From: Metellina segmentata
Taxonomy: Eukaryota > Arthropoda > Arachnida > Araneae > Tetragnathidae
Length of the DNA stretch: 64,000 bases
NCBI GenBank assembly: GCA_947359465.1
Contig: OX375880.1
Location: 23,884,714-23,948,713 of the forward strand
Direction: 5' to 3'
Numbering within the stretch: position 1 is the stretch's first letter; every line of letters starts with the position of its first letter. The translations under genes were made by a program, and so were the position numbers. Positions 10,892 to 21,272 of the stretch are shown here, in pieces. Below the pieces are notes generated by a model that made no database searches, was not told where the DNA came from, and saw only the letters and a program-made list of their open reading frames with translations.

Positions 10892-13002
10892 TAGGGATGT
10901 TAAGCAAATCACAGAACTGCTACTCAATCACAGATACTTGTGAATCACAGTTCATACCTGTTACTCAAATATCAAAATATCAGTGATTGGGTAACAGTGA
11001 TTCAGTATCAGTGATTCGGTACCAGTGATTCAGTATCAGTGATTCGGTAACAGTTACTAAACTGATATCGCTAAGCTGATACCTTGGCTGATATTGATAC
11101 TGTTACTGCGATCGGTGATTGCGACCGGGATCGGTGATTCGGTAGCAGTGAAAGCTGTGACTGAGTTTTGGTTATTTGGTAGCGTTGCCAGTTGGTCTGT
11201 GACGGATTGGGAATTCTCTGGAGGATTTTTAACCGGATGTTTAAGAAGGTAATATGTTGCTTTATGACTCACCAGATTCCCGCGCCTTTTTCTGAAGAAA
11301 AAAAGAAGCTGGACAGTTTTAAGGAGAGTTCATATAAAAACATAGAAAATTCTCTGTTTTAAATAACAATTTTTTGTTTGTTCTTAAACTATCACTCATT
11401 ATTTATTTTGTTGTTTTTTTTATATAGAGTAACATGACTAGAACTTGTTTTTATTTATTTTTTGGTTTGTTTATAATTAAAATTGTTTTGTTTAAACTCT
11501 TGTAAATTGTTTTTAATTCTAAAAAAGGAATTATGTGCTTCTGAAAGTATAACTTGAATGAGTCGAAATCACATGAGGGGGAGGGGAGGGGAGATATTTA
11601 TTTCATTTCGCTAGTGATTAGAATACGTTTTACGAGTTTCTGCCTTCTTTAAAGTTTGTCTCTTAAGATGAAACCGTTTCAGAGGGAGGATCAACACAAC
11701 AATGTTTACAGCGGTAAAGAATGCATTCTGAAATATCGTAATGCAAGTACACAAAATTTTGATGACTGAATGTTTAATTTTTTAAAACGTATAATTTGTT
11801 GTTTGTAAACACTGATTCTCTGGAATTCCTTTTCAGACTGTTTTCAAAACAAATAATAATGTTACTCGTTAGAATATTCACTGTTTGTCTTAGAGATAAA
11901 TTATATACTTTCACTCCGCTTATCAATTTTAAAGTGCTACTAAAGAGAATATCTTCATCTTTTGTCTTCGGGGTGGATTCCGGACCGTTGACAATAGTAC
12001 GTGGTTACTCCAGTGTTGTGTGGAAACTGAACTACTCCACATTTTAGTTAATATTTTGTAAAAATTGTATGATTTATAAACTAAAGTATTGGACAGAAAT
12101 TGTTGAAACAAGTCAAAAGCTACAGATTTTTCACAGTAAGGTTTGACTTTTCTGCTGTTGTTCGTTTTGTGTTTTCTTCGTCTCAAATAAAATTGTTGTG
12201 TCTTTGCACCACCACGAATACAACAATACAAATTAATTCGAATGTTACTACTAGAGATTTAGAAAAAATACTTAATGTTTTGAAATTGTCAGATTATTAA
12301 ATGTAAGGAAATTGTCTTGCTACACATACCACGATGAAAACATTTTTCTTCAGCAAACAAATATTTTGGATGAAGGTTATTTAGTGAAACGGATTTAAAG
12401 ATAAAAAATAGGTTTGCCAATTATATATATTTATGTAAAGATTAAAAATCCATAATTTGAATTCAATTAGAAGTAAAATGATCAAGCATTCTAATGTATA
12501 TCTCTTGATTTTTCTGTTGAATTAATTATAAAGTTTAATTTATATGAAAATTTCGATATAATTGAAACCATCTTAGTCACCAATATTAATTTATTGAGGA
12601 GAAAAAGTACCTTTAAAAAAATGAATTACGGGCTAAAAATAAAAAACGGCTCATAGTGGCGGAATAAAAATGAAAAATTAATTTTATAAATGAAGGTTTA
12701 TAGAGTGGCAGTTGATCTGGGGATGAAAAAAAATACTGGGCTGCGAACTGTAAACTAGAGCACTGTAAGGCCACAGCGTTACCGACTTAGCTGTGTATTC
12801 CTTCGGCGAAATCGTATTATTGAAAATATTCAACACATTTATAAAAGCATTCCGTTGCTACGAGTGACTAGAGATACTTTGCAGTCAACCAATCAGATTC
12901 AGTCACAGTTTGAATCACAATCACAGTTTTGAATCACAGATATTCGTCAGTAGCAGTCACAGTTAGAACTGTTACTGTCAAATCACTGTTAGTAACATCC
13001 CT
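10892..13002. mobile_element. hAT-type non-autonomous element, copy 1
   Basis: Starts TAGGGATGTTA and ends TAACATCCCTA, an 11-bp perfect TIR, and is flanked by the exact 8-bp duplication AATCAGGA (10884-10891 and 13003-13010), the hallmark of hAT insertion. Subterminal arrays of (G)GTA(T/A)CAGTGATTC run from about 10980 to 11060, typical of transposase-binding repeats. No BED finger or hAT catalytic block was found in its 2.1 kb. A tRNA-like stretch lies inverted at about 12735-12800. Confidence 0.92.
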
Positions 13003-13100
13003 AAATCAGGAGGAATATGTTTTTCATCCAAGCTTTTCTGTAGCACTTTGTATTCTAAATTGTTACAAACATGAGTATAATCTTTCTCTTTTCTTTTCAG

Positions 13101-13159
13101 TGACTGTAAATGTCAATTTCCGGCCCGTACGATTACAAATCTGTGATACTGCTGGACAG
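13101..13159 (+). CDS. Rho GTPase (RhoU/RhoV-like), internal exon
   Basis: A polypyrimidine tract and AG (TTTCTCTTTTCTTTTCAG) precede this 59-bp exon, and GTATGT follows it. Read in phase 1 it encodes TVNVNFRPVRLQICDTAGQ, the beta-2/beta-3 region and the G3 (DTAGQ) nucleotide-binding motif of Rho GTPases; Q is the switch II residue needed for GTP hydrolysis. The RPVRLQ-CDTAGQ form is that of the Wrch/Chp (RhoU/RhoV) branch. It joins in phase 0 to the exon at 23382. The preceding exon, with the P-loop and effector region, was not found and probably lies beyond the left edge. Confidence 0.9.
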
Positions 13160-13519
13160 GTATGTTTATGCAATTTCTCGATTTCAATGAAAATTTTACC
13201 CCAAATCTTGTATGGCACACGTTTTGACCTTGAATTAGGGGGTTGGATTGAAAATGGCATTGCACTTAAAACATACAGTGCAACACTTAATAGAAAATAC
13301 TACGTTTTACTAATTTACTTTTGCGCACTATTAGAACGTAACTGTAAACATTTTTATTTTTTATAAAACATGCCCGAATTGTTTTCTTTTTGGAGGGTTC
13401 GAACCCTTGGAGAGGCAAAAGATATCAATAAATCGGGATGAAATTTTTTACACATTAGTTTTACTGCATCAGCCACCTATTCCACATTATAGCAAAAACA
13501 AAAAAAACTTTTTCGGCTC

Positions 13520-13625
13520 ACCCTAATGACGAGGTCAGACTTGAGCTGGCACACTCTCCAAACTTCCACATCACACCAAATTGAGGATATTTGAGGCAGA
13601 TGGAACGTGCACCAGCTCCCAAGTA
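13520..13625 (-). repeat. SINE body fragment
   Basis: GACGAGGTCAGACTTGAGCTGG followed by CTCTCCAAACTTCCACATCACACC and AACGTGCACCAG is the reverse complement of the SINE body at 17520-17630. Head and tail are missing. Confidence 0.75.
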
Positions 13626-14022
13626 CACATGCTGAGAGCGAGATGCAAGTTATAGTCCGAATATATATATAGATTATACACAGTCCAGTCACATTAATGT
13701 GACCACCACCTACTTTCGACGTCAACGTAAAATAACCAATCACAAAAGGCCGGTGGCAGCACATTGCAGTGTAGTGTATAGATGTCCTAGGGCAGTGCTA
13801 AACCAACCTTTTTATCGCCGCGGACCGGTCAACGTTTGATAATTTTACCGCGGCCCTCTGAGGGAGGGGGGGGGGGGCGCACGTTGATTGTTTATATTTT
13901 AAATTGTTTTGATTTAATAATTTTAATTTAATTGTTTTTAAACATGCTTTGTAAAATAAATACAGTTTCACCAAAAAATGAATATAAAGTGATTTAACAT
14001 TTTAATTCACTTGAACGCTAAA

Positions 14023-15896
14023 TCAATGAGAACCCTGAGCTTGTTTCTTTGCAACGAGACGGTTCCATCTGGGGGTAATAGGTGACAATGACCACCGAAG
14101 TGTGTTGCTTATGTCCAGTTTATTCCGTTTTTTGTTTTGGTTGCTGTCACTGCAGAAAAACCCGCTTCACACAGATAGGTTGTCGGAAATGGCAATAGGG
14201 ATTTAAGTGCTGTGGTGGCAATCTCAGGGTATTCCGCCATGACTTTAATCCAGAACACCGGCAGAGTTGTTGTCTCGAACGTAGTTTTAAGGCCACCGTC
14301 ATTTGCAATCTCCAGCAGTTGATCTTCTTCTTGCACAGACATGCTATAGATTCGCCTGATTTGTTGACAAATGGGTCGCGGATCCATTCCTTGCCAGTTC
14401 GTGGGTCTTTAGTGGTTGGGAAGTAGCGGGTAGCGCTCGAACTCTTTTAAAAGCAAAGACGGATGATCGTGCACCAACTGGGAGAATGAATATTCAGGCT
14501 CAGTCTCGCCTAAAATCCCCGCTAATGTCTGAAACATGTCCAAAATGCCTCTGTTCACGCGCCGTCCCCACAACTCCAGTTTGGCTTTAAATGCAGCTAC
14601 TTTGTCTGCCAACTTGAAAACAGTTGTCATTTTCCCCTGAAGGCACAGATTGAGTTCATTGAGCAAGTTGAATATGTCACACAGGTAAGCCAGTTTTGCG
14701 ACCCATACCTTGTCACTGAAATGTCCTGCCAGCGGTGACTTCTTTTCTGAGAGAAGTCTTTGCAATGGCTCTCGCAATTCAAATACTCTCATTAGCGATT
14801 TTCCTCTGGATAACCATCTTATTTCTGTGTATGAAAGAAGGCATCTGTACTCTGCGTCCATCTCCTCACAAAGCTGCTCAAACAGGCGCGAGTTAAGGGC
14901 GTGGGCTTTGATGTGGTTAATAACTTTAACGACATCAATCAATACGCTGTTAAATTCCGGTGACATTTTTCGGCTTGCCAGCATTTCCCTGTGAATGAGA
15001 CAATGCGTAGATTCACTTTTAGGTGCAACCTCCTTAATCCGAGCAGTTAAACCAGACAGTCGTCCGGTCATTGCAGCAGCTCCGTCTGTGCAAATGCCGA
15101 CACAAAAGGACCATTTTAATTGTCCTGATATATAACCATCCAGTGACTTGAACAGTTCTGCTCCTGCGGTGTTGGTTGGCAAAGATAGTGCACATAAAAA
15201 ATCCTCATGTACATCCTCCTGATATAGATATTGCACATAAACAAGTAGTATTGCCTTGTTGTCGATATCTGTAGATTCGTCAACCTGTAGTGCGTACCAC
15301 GGTGATGTATTAATCCTCTCCAACAATTGTGTCTCAATGTCTTCGGCTATTTCCTCAATGCGCCTAGTCACAGTGCTAGCCGACAAAGGCACGTGTGCTA
15401 TCTTTTCCACAGCAGCCTCTCCTAGAAGTTCACGGCAAATGTCTTTAGTGGAGGGCAGGATCAATTCTTCACCGATAGTGAATGGCTTTTTTGCCTTAGC
15501 AATACGGTTAGCCACCAAATATGATGCTCTCAGTGCATTCTCCTTTATTGATGTGGTGGCCCTCATAAATTTCTTCTGTCCTTCGTGTTCCCGTTTTTTT
15601 CTTTCAAAATACTCCAGGGGCTTGTCTTTTAATCCAGGGTGTTTAGCGTTCAAATGGCGAAACAATTTTGAAGGTTTCATTGCCTCATTAGAGAGCTGGT
15701 CGCAGCAAACTATGCAGAGCGGTTTTGGTGTGTGGAAATCACCTGTCGCGGTAAATCCATATTTCAAGTAGGACTCATGGTATTGTCTGTTAAAAGTTAC
15801 ATGTTTCTTTGATGCTGAAGGCTTTTCTTCTGTCTCTTCACTGTGTCTTTTCTTTTTCACAATGAAACTTTCTAACGACGTCTGTTTCGTACTCAT
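14023..15896 (-). pseudogene. hAT transposase, ZBED5/GTF2IRD2-like
   Basis: From the methionine at 15896 the product has a BED-type zinc finger (CIVCC...HLNAKH), then the RNase-H-like hAT core: ALQVDESTD (first catalytic Asp), GICTDGAAAMTG (second Asp), HCLIHRE, RWLSRG, and after the insertion-domain region the C-terminal CEAGFSA with the third acidic residue. An in-frame TAA at 14409-14411 cuts it after about 495 codons; the frame continues without shift on the other side for 7 codons to MDPRPICQQ. A one-base frameshift near 14135-14140 then displaces the usual tail; in the shifted frame the family's ending (LDISNTLR..., ending AQGSH) runs to a TGA at 14023. Only these two lesions are visible, so the element died recently. 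The domesticated vertebrate relatives are ZBED5 and GTF2IRD2; here it is simply a transposase. Confidence 0.93.
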
Positions 15897-16149
15897 TTTT
15901 GCTAATTTGTGGGTTAAATTTGAGGAAAGACAATATTCACGTACACCAAGCACTGTTAAACATGAGAAAGTTCCAGTGAACAGAGAGAAGAGCGATACAC
16001 ACCTTCTCTTTACCTTCTTAATATAGTAATTTAACTTTAATTTAACTGAAGACTTTAATCGTGAAACGAACGAAACATCCTTTTTTGATATCGATAAATT
16101 GTAAGAATTCATTCGTAAGGAGATAAACTATAGGTAAAAATTATTTTTT

Positions 16150-16255
16150 AACATCTGGTTTGCGAACTGAAACTATTCACCAGCATTCCCATCGGAAGTG
16201 GCAAGGAGGAAATGTTGCGTCTGCTTTTGAGATTTTGGCGTCAGGGAATGAGAAC
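16150..16255 (+). pseudogene. Bel/Pao gag fragment, first part
   Basis: Opposite in sense to the hAT transposase, the frame ASAFEILASGNE runs up to the insertion of the non-autonomous hAT and resumes in the same frame at 18743. It is the start of the Bel/Pao-like stretch captured by the ZBED-type hAT. Confidence 0.6.
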
Positions 16256-17430
16256 TAGGGATGTTAAGCAAATCACAGAACTGCTACTCAATCACAGATA
16301 CTTGTGAATCACAGTTCATACCTGTTACTCAAATATCAAAATATCAGTGATTGGGTAACAGTGATTGGGTAACAGTGATTGGGTAACAGTGATTGGGTAA
16401 CAGTGATTCGGTATCAGTGATTCGGTATCAGTGATTCAGTATCAGTGATTTGGTACCAGTGATTCGGTAACAGTTACTAAACTGATATCGCTAAGCTGAT
16501 ACCTTGGCTGATACCTTAGCTGATACCTTGGCTGATATTGATACTGTTACTGCGATCGGTGATTGCGACCGGGATCGGTGATTCGGTAGCAGTGAAAGCT
16601 GTGACTGAGTTTTGGTTATTTGGTAGCGGTGCCAGTTGGTCTGTGACGGATTGGGATTTCTCTGGAGGATTTTTAACCGGATGTTTAAGAAGGTAATATG
16701 TTGCTTTATGACTCACCAGATTCCCGCGCCTTTTTCTAAAGAAAAAAATAATCTCGACAGTTTTGAGGAGAGTTCATATAAAAACATTTTAAATTCTCTG
16801 TTTAAAATCATTTTTTGTTCGTTCTTAAACTGTCACTGATTATTTATTTTGTTGTTTTTTTAAAAAAGAGTAACATGACTAGAACTTGCTTTTATTCTTT
16901 TTTTGGTTTGTTTTTAATTAAAATTGTTCTGTTTAACCTCTTGTAAATTGTTTTTAATTCTAAAAAATTAACTATGTGCTTCTGAAAGTATAACTTGAAT
17001 GAGTCGAAATCACAGGAGGGGGAGGGGGGGGGAGATATTTATTTCATTTCGTTAGTGATTAGAATATGTTTTACGAGTTTCTGCCTTCTTTAAAGTTTGT
17101 AAAGTAACCGTTTCAGAGGGAGGATCAACACAACAATGTTTCAGCGGTAAAGAATGCATTCTGAAATATCGTAATTTGTTGTTTGTAAACACTGATTCTC
17201 TGGAATTCCTTGTCAGACTGTTTTCAAAACAAATAAGAATGTTACTCGTTAGAATATTCCCTGTTTGCCTTAGAGATAAATTATATACTTTCACTCCGCT
17301 TATCAATTTTAAAGTGCTACTAAACAGAATATCTTCATCTTTTGTCTTCGGGGTGGATCCCGGACCGTTGACAATAATACGTGGTTACTCCAGTGTTGTG
17401 TGGAAACTGAACTACTCCACATTTTAGTTA

Positions 17431-17755
17431 CCGGTATAGTGGTTAAGGTGTTAGCCTCTAGATCGGAAGGTTCCTGGTTCGAATCCGGGTACGGGCATGG
17501 ATGTTTGTAAGCGTATGGTGTAGAGGCGGCTGGTGCACTTTAAATCTGTCGTGGCCGAAAGTCCTCACGTTGGGTTGGCGTGGAAGTTTGGAGAGTGGGG
17601 TGCCAACTCATGTGTTGCCTCGTTATCTCACTGTGGTTCAAAATTGAGTAGTATTGTCCTCGGATCTTTCCTGTAGAGGATTGATCCCGGACCGTCGTCA
17701 ATAGCCCGTTGTGTTGCTCTAGTACGACGTTAACTAAAATTACCGTTTACCATTA
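17431..17755 (+). repeat. tRNA-derived SINE, full length
   Basis: Flanked by the 14-bp duplication CCACATTTTAGTTA (17417-17430, 17756-17769). The head has a pol III box A (TAGTGGTTAAGG) and box B (GGTTCGAATCC) with tRNA-like spacing. The body carries GTGGAAGTTTGGAGAGTGGGG and CTGTGGTTCAAAATT; the 3' part has GGATTGATCCCGGACCGTCG, then AGCCCGTTGTGTTGCTC and TACGACGTTAA, ending in TTACC-rich short repeats. The fixed 3' part probably matches the LINE that mobilises it. This is the reference copy for all SINE calls here. Confidence 0.93.
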
Positions 17756-18474
17756 CCACATTTTAGTTAATATTTTGTAAAAATTGTGTGATTTATAAAC
17801 TAAAGTATTGGACAGAAATTGTTGAATCAAGTCAAAAGCTACAGATTTTTCACAGTAAGGTTTGACGTTTCTGCTGTTGTTCGTTTTGTGTTTTCTTCAT
17901 CTCAAATAAAATTGTTGTGTCTTTGCACCACCACGAATACAACAATACAAATTAATTCGAATGTTACTAGAGATTTAGAAAAATTACTTAATGTTTTGAA
18001 ATTGTTAGATTATCAAATGTAAGGAAATTGTCTTGCTACACATACTACGATGAAAACATTTTTATTCAACAAACAAATATTTTGGATAAAGGTTATTTAG
18101 TGAAACGGATTTAAAGATAAAAAATAGGTTTGTCAATTATATATATTTATTTAAAGATTAAAAATCCATAATTTGAATTCAATTAGAAGTAAAATGATCA
18201 CGCATTCTAATGTATATCTCTTGATTTTAATGTTTAATTAATTATAAAGTTTAATTTATATGAAAATTTTGATAAAGTTGAAACTATCTTAGTCACCAAT
18301 ATTAATTTATTGAGGAGAAAAAGTACCTTTAAAAAATGAATTACGGGCTAAAAATAAAAAACGGCTCATAGTGGCAGAATAAAAATGAAAAATTCATTTT
18401 ATGATTGAAGGTTTATTGAGTGGCAGTTGTGCGTTTTATTAAATATATTCCAGTTGATCTGGATGAAAAAAATA

Positions 18475-18545
18475 CTGGGGTTCGAACTGTAAACCAGAGC
18501 ACCGTAAGGCCACGACGTTACCGACTTAGCTATGTATTCCTTGGA
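18475..18545 (-). repeat. tRNA-like stretch within hAT-type element
   Basis: On the - strand TAGCTAAGTCGGTAACG matches box A and CAGTTCGAACCCC approximates box B, about 40 bp apart. The same block is in copy 1 (about 12735-12800), so it was present before the element amplified. Not a functional tRNA: no acceptor stem is evident. Confidence 0.5.
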
Positions 18546-18750
18546 CGAAATCGTATTATTGAAAATATTCAACACATAAATAAAAGCATTCCGTTGCTAC
18601 GAGTGACTAGAGATACTTTGCAGTCAACCAATCAGATTCATTCACAGTTTGAATCACAATCACAGTTTTGAATCACAGATATTCGTCAGTAGCAGTCACA
18701 GTTAGAACTGTTACTGTCAAATCACTGTTAGTAACATCCCTAATGAGAAC

Positions 18751-19370
18751 TCGCTCGCGAATAATATAAACAAAAAGGGCGTTTATAACGAAAGTTGCCT
18801 CTTTTGCAAAGCGAAGCATGATTCAGAACTTTGTAAGTATTTAACTGTGGAAGAAAAAAGAAATTTATCACATAAACAGGGTAGTTGTTTTTTATACAGG
18901 CATAATCGTATTTGTTTTCCGACTGATAAAAAGCAAAATGGAAAAAAGAATAGCGGAAAGGAATCGAAAGATGTTCTTTCAGCACATTCTCTTGACAAAC
19001 GTAATGTCATTTTGCTTCACACCTTATGTGTGGTGTTAAAAACTAAAGTGCAGTCAATTCCGATAAGATTGTTTTTGACAAGGGTAAAACAAGAAAAAAT
19101 AATTTTAAAACAAGAAATTGCTGATAAATTAAGGTTTCCTGTTATTCGAAAATAAACGCTCTCAGTATTTACTTTCGGAAATGACACTCCCATTAGAAAG
19201 ACATTCGATGTGGTTAGAATAAAATTGGAAAATAGAGACATACAGAATTCAGAAATCATAATTGAAGCTCTAGAAACAGAACAAATTTCAAGTTCGGATT
19301 TACCGCCTACTAATTTGAGTGGACATTTCATAGATAAGAACTGCACAAACCAGAGATAAATACACCACAG
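18751..19370 (+). pseudogene. Bel/Pao gag-protease fragment
   Basis: The + frame reads NKKGVYNESCLFCKAKHDSE then LCKYLTVEEKRNL, QGSCFLYRHN, HTLCVVLKTK, EIADKLRFPV and, after a stop, TFGNDTPIRKTFDVVRIKLEN and IIIEALETEQISS. This order (Cys/His knuckle, CF...H knuckle, aspartic-protease-like domain) is that of Bel/Pao polyproteins. The second knuckle has lost a Cys (CFLY for CFNC type) and the protease Asp-Thr-Gly is not recognisable. It has no LTRs here and lies inside the hAT termini, on the strand opposite the transposase. The same piece, at the same place, is in the hAT copies at 21555 and 42568. Confidence 0.78.
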
Positions 19371-19491
19371 TAAATAAAATAAAAATAATTTAATATTCCT
19401 TGGGCGGCCCGGTACCATTTGATCCACGGACCGGTACCGGTCCGCGGACCGGGGGTTGGGGACCACTGTCCTAGGACATCGGAAAGCATTT

Positions 19492-20537
19492 CAATCCTTG
19501 GCGCAATACAGAAACGTAGCGATTTATCCGACATCCAAAAGGGCATGATTATTGGCCAAGGGTGGAAGCATTTTTGAAACGGCTAATTTTGTGAACTGTT
19601 CGCGTGCCGCCGTGGTAAAAGTATACGTGCATGGCAAAATGGCACTATCCAAAATCAGTGGCGTGGCACATGTGGTGCACCACGGGCTATAGATGATAGA
19701 GGCGAACGAAGGCTACGGAGATGCGTTCGGGCGAATAGACGTGCAACTGTTGAGCAACTGACCGCCCAGATGAACCAAGGGGCTACCAAGGGTTATCCTC
19801 AACAACGGTTCAGGGAACGTTGCTGCGCATGGGCCTCCGCAGCAGACGCCTGGTTAATGCACCTATGCTGACTGCTGTTCATCGACGACGAAGGCTGGAA
19901 TTTGCTCGCCAGTACCGCAACTGGACGTCCACAGAGTGGCGACAGGTGGCTTTTTCCAGATGAATCACGTTTTATGCTCCATCGGACAGATGGACGTTGG
20001 CGTATACGCCGTGAAACGTCTGAAATCAAACACGCTGCAACAATTGCCGGAAGGATCTAGGCTGGAGGAGGGGGCATTATGGTTTGGGGAATGTTTTCCT
20101 GGCATTCACTGGGTGCACTCATCATTGTGGAAGGCATGATGGATCAGCACAAGTATGCATCTGTCCTTGCGGACCATGTCCACCCCTACATGCGAATTAT
20201 TTTCCCTCAGAATGATGTCATCTACCAGCAGGACAATGCGAGGTGTCATACAGCTCGCAGTGTATGTGCGTGGTTCGAAGAGCACCAGGATGAGTTTACC
20301 GTACTCCCCTGGCCAGCAAACTCACCGGATTTAAACCCATTCGAGAATCTGTGGGACCACCTCGATCGGGTTGTTCGCGCCATGGATCCTCAACCGCGTA
20401 ATCTAACGCAGCTGGCCACTGTACTGGATTCGGCAAGGCTCAACATCCCAGTGAACACCTTCAGAAAACTAATTGACTCTCTTCCTGCACGTCTCGCAGC
20501 GGTCCGCTCTGTCAAAGGTAGTTATTCTGGCTTTTGA
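19492..20537 (+). pseudogene. Tc1/mariner-like transposase, DD36E spacing
   Basis: The readable blocks are SDIQKGMIIG and ETANFVNCSRAAVVKVY (first helix-turn-helix), NGTIQNQWRG and DDRGERRLRR (second), GLRSRRLVNAP and RRRLEFARQYRNW, then DESRFMLHRTDGRW (first Asp), YQQDNARCHTA (second Asp) and LPWPANSPDLNPFENLWD (third acidic residue). I count 36 residues between the second Asp and the Glu, rather than the 34 of classical Tc1. There are frameshifts near 19560, 19805 and 19955 and a stop at about 20058, so it is inactive. The longest open part is 20079-20537. The first exon-like piece lay at the 13785 insertion point. Confidence 0.9.
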
Positions 20538-20785
20538 CAGGTTGTCGCATTAATGAGACTGGACTGAGTAGATCGTTTACAGTCCGAAAACATCCGGAAA
20601 AAATGATTAAATGCAATGCTCACTCAAATGACGAGAAACAGTAGAAAGAAGACTGGTTCATCACCAGTTATACTCTAAATACGTGCTTTGATGAAGGGCC
20701 ATTACATTAAGTAATCAATATTTTTTTTATAAGAATGTGTTGCGCTTACCGAAGTGTGCACTTGAAAAGCTCCTACCTCAGGATC

Positions 20786-21272
20786 CGCGGTGGTCCGGTT
20801 GAAAGAGTAACGGATTAGCAATCGGAGTGTTGCGAGTTCGAATCCAACCAAACACCGTCGTGTACAAAGGGAACTGGTGCACGTTAAATCTGACGTGGCC
20901 TCAAATGTCCTCCCGTTGGAGTGGTGTGGAAGTTTGGAGAGAGGGGAGCGAGCTCAGGATTTGACCTCGTCATCTGACCGTGGTTCAAAATGACGAGGTG
21001 TTGTCCTCGGTAGGGAGGTATTTTAATAAACGTCACACTGGAGCAACACAACGGGCTATTGACGACTGTCCGGAATCAATCCCAAAGGTCCGTTTTCTGT
21101 TGGTTGACTTTTTTTTTCAGGACGAGAGTGGGTTACCAGCTCAGGTGTTGCTTCGTTATCTGACCGTGGTTCACAATTACATGGTGTTGTCCTCGGTTCT
21201 TGGGGAATTGATCCCGGACCGTCGTCAATAGCCCGTTGTGTTGTTCCAGTACGACGTTAAATAAAATACCTA
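20786..21272 (+). repeat. Chimeric SINE with inverted internal tail
   Basis: Flanked by an exact 14-bp duplication CCTACCTCAGGATC (20772-20785 and 21273-21286). It has a tRNA-like head with box B GAGTTCGAATCC (about 20828), a body, then an inverted SINE tail (AACGTCACACTGGAGCAACAC, about 21034-21090), then a second direct body and a direct tail ending TACGACGTTAAATAAAATACC. The two tails can pair into a stem of roughly 55 bp. One duplication around the whole shows it moved as a single unit. Confidence 0.88.

Larger units (their letters stand above)
16256..18742. mobile_element. hAT-type non-autonomous element, copy 2
   Basis: Same family as 10892-13002: ends TAGGGATGTTA / TAACATCCCTA, flanked by exact 8-bp duplications ATGAGAAC (16248-16255 and 18743-18750). 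It has a longer CAGTGATT array (16345-16480) than copy 1 and contains a SINE (17431-17755) that copy 1 lacks. It is inserted inside the Bel/Pao segment of the ZBED-type hAT. Confidence 0.95.
13793..19468 (-). mobile_element. ZBED-type hAT element carrying Bel/Pao piece
   Basis: Terminal sequence CAGTGCTAAACCAACC at the left and, on the opposite strand, CAGTGGTCCCCAACCCCC at the right; flanked by TCCTAGGG (13785-13792) and TCCTAGGA (19469-19476), an 8-bp duplication with one change. It encodes a hAT transposase on the - strand (14023-15896). Between the transposase start and the right terminus lies an antisense Bel/Pao fragment, interrupted by a non-autonomous hAT insertion (16256-18742). Without that insertion the element is about 3.2 kb. 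Confidence 0.93.
13679..20568 (+). mobile_element. Tc1-like element split by a hAT insertion
   Basis: Left end CACAGTCCAGTCACATTAATG after TA (13677-13678); right end CATTAATGAGACTGGACTGAG before TA (20569-20570). These are inverted repeats with conserved CAGTCCAGTC and CATTAATG words. The element's own sequence is 13679-13784 plus 19477-20568, about 1.2 kb, the usual size for the family; 13785-19476 is the inserted hAT with one copy of its target duplication. The + strand encodes a decayed transposase. Confidence 0.9.

Noticed and set aside
1..13100. Upstream exon of the Rho GTPase with the P-loop (GxxxxGKT)
   Set aside because: I looked for it in all + strand frames and did not find it; it is probably outside the window.
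15256..15771. 171-codon + strand frame
   Set aside because: It is antisense to the hAT transposase, whose motifs are clear on the other strand.
17431..17500. Functional tRNA gene
   Set aside because: Boxes A and B are present, but the acceptor stem does not pair and the sequence continues into a SINE body with target duplications around the whole.
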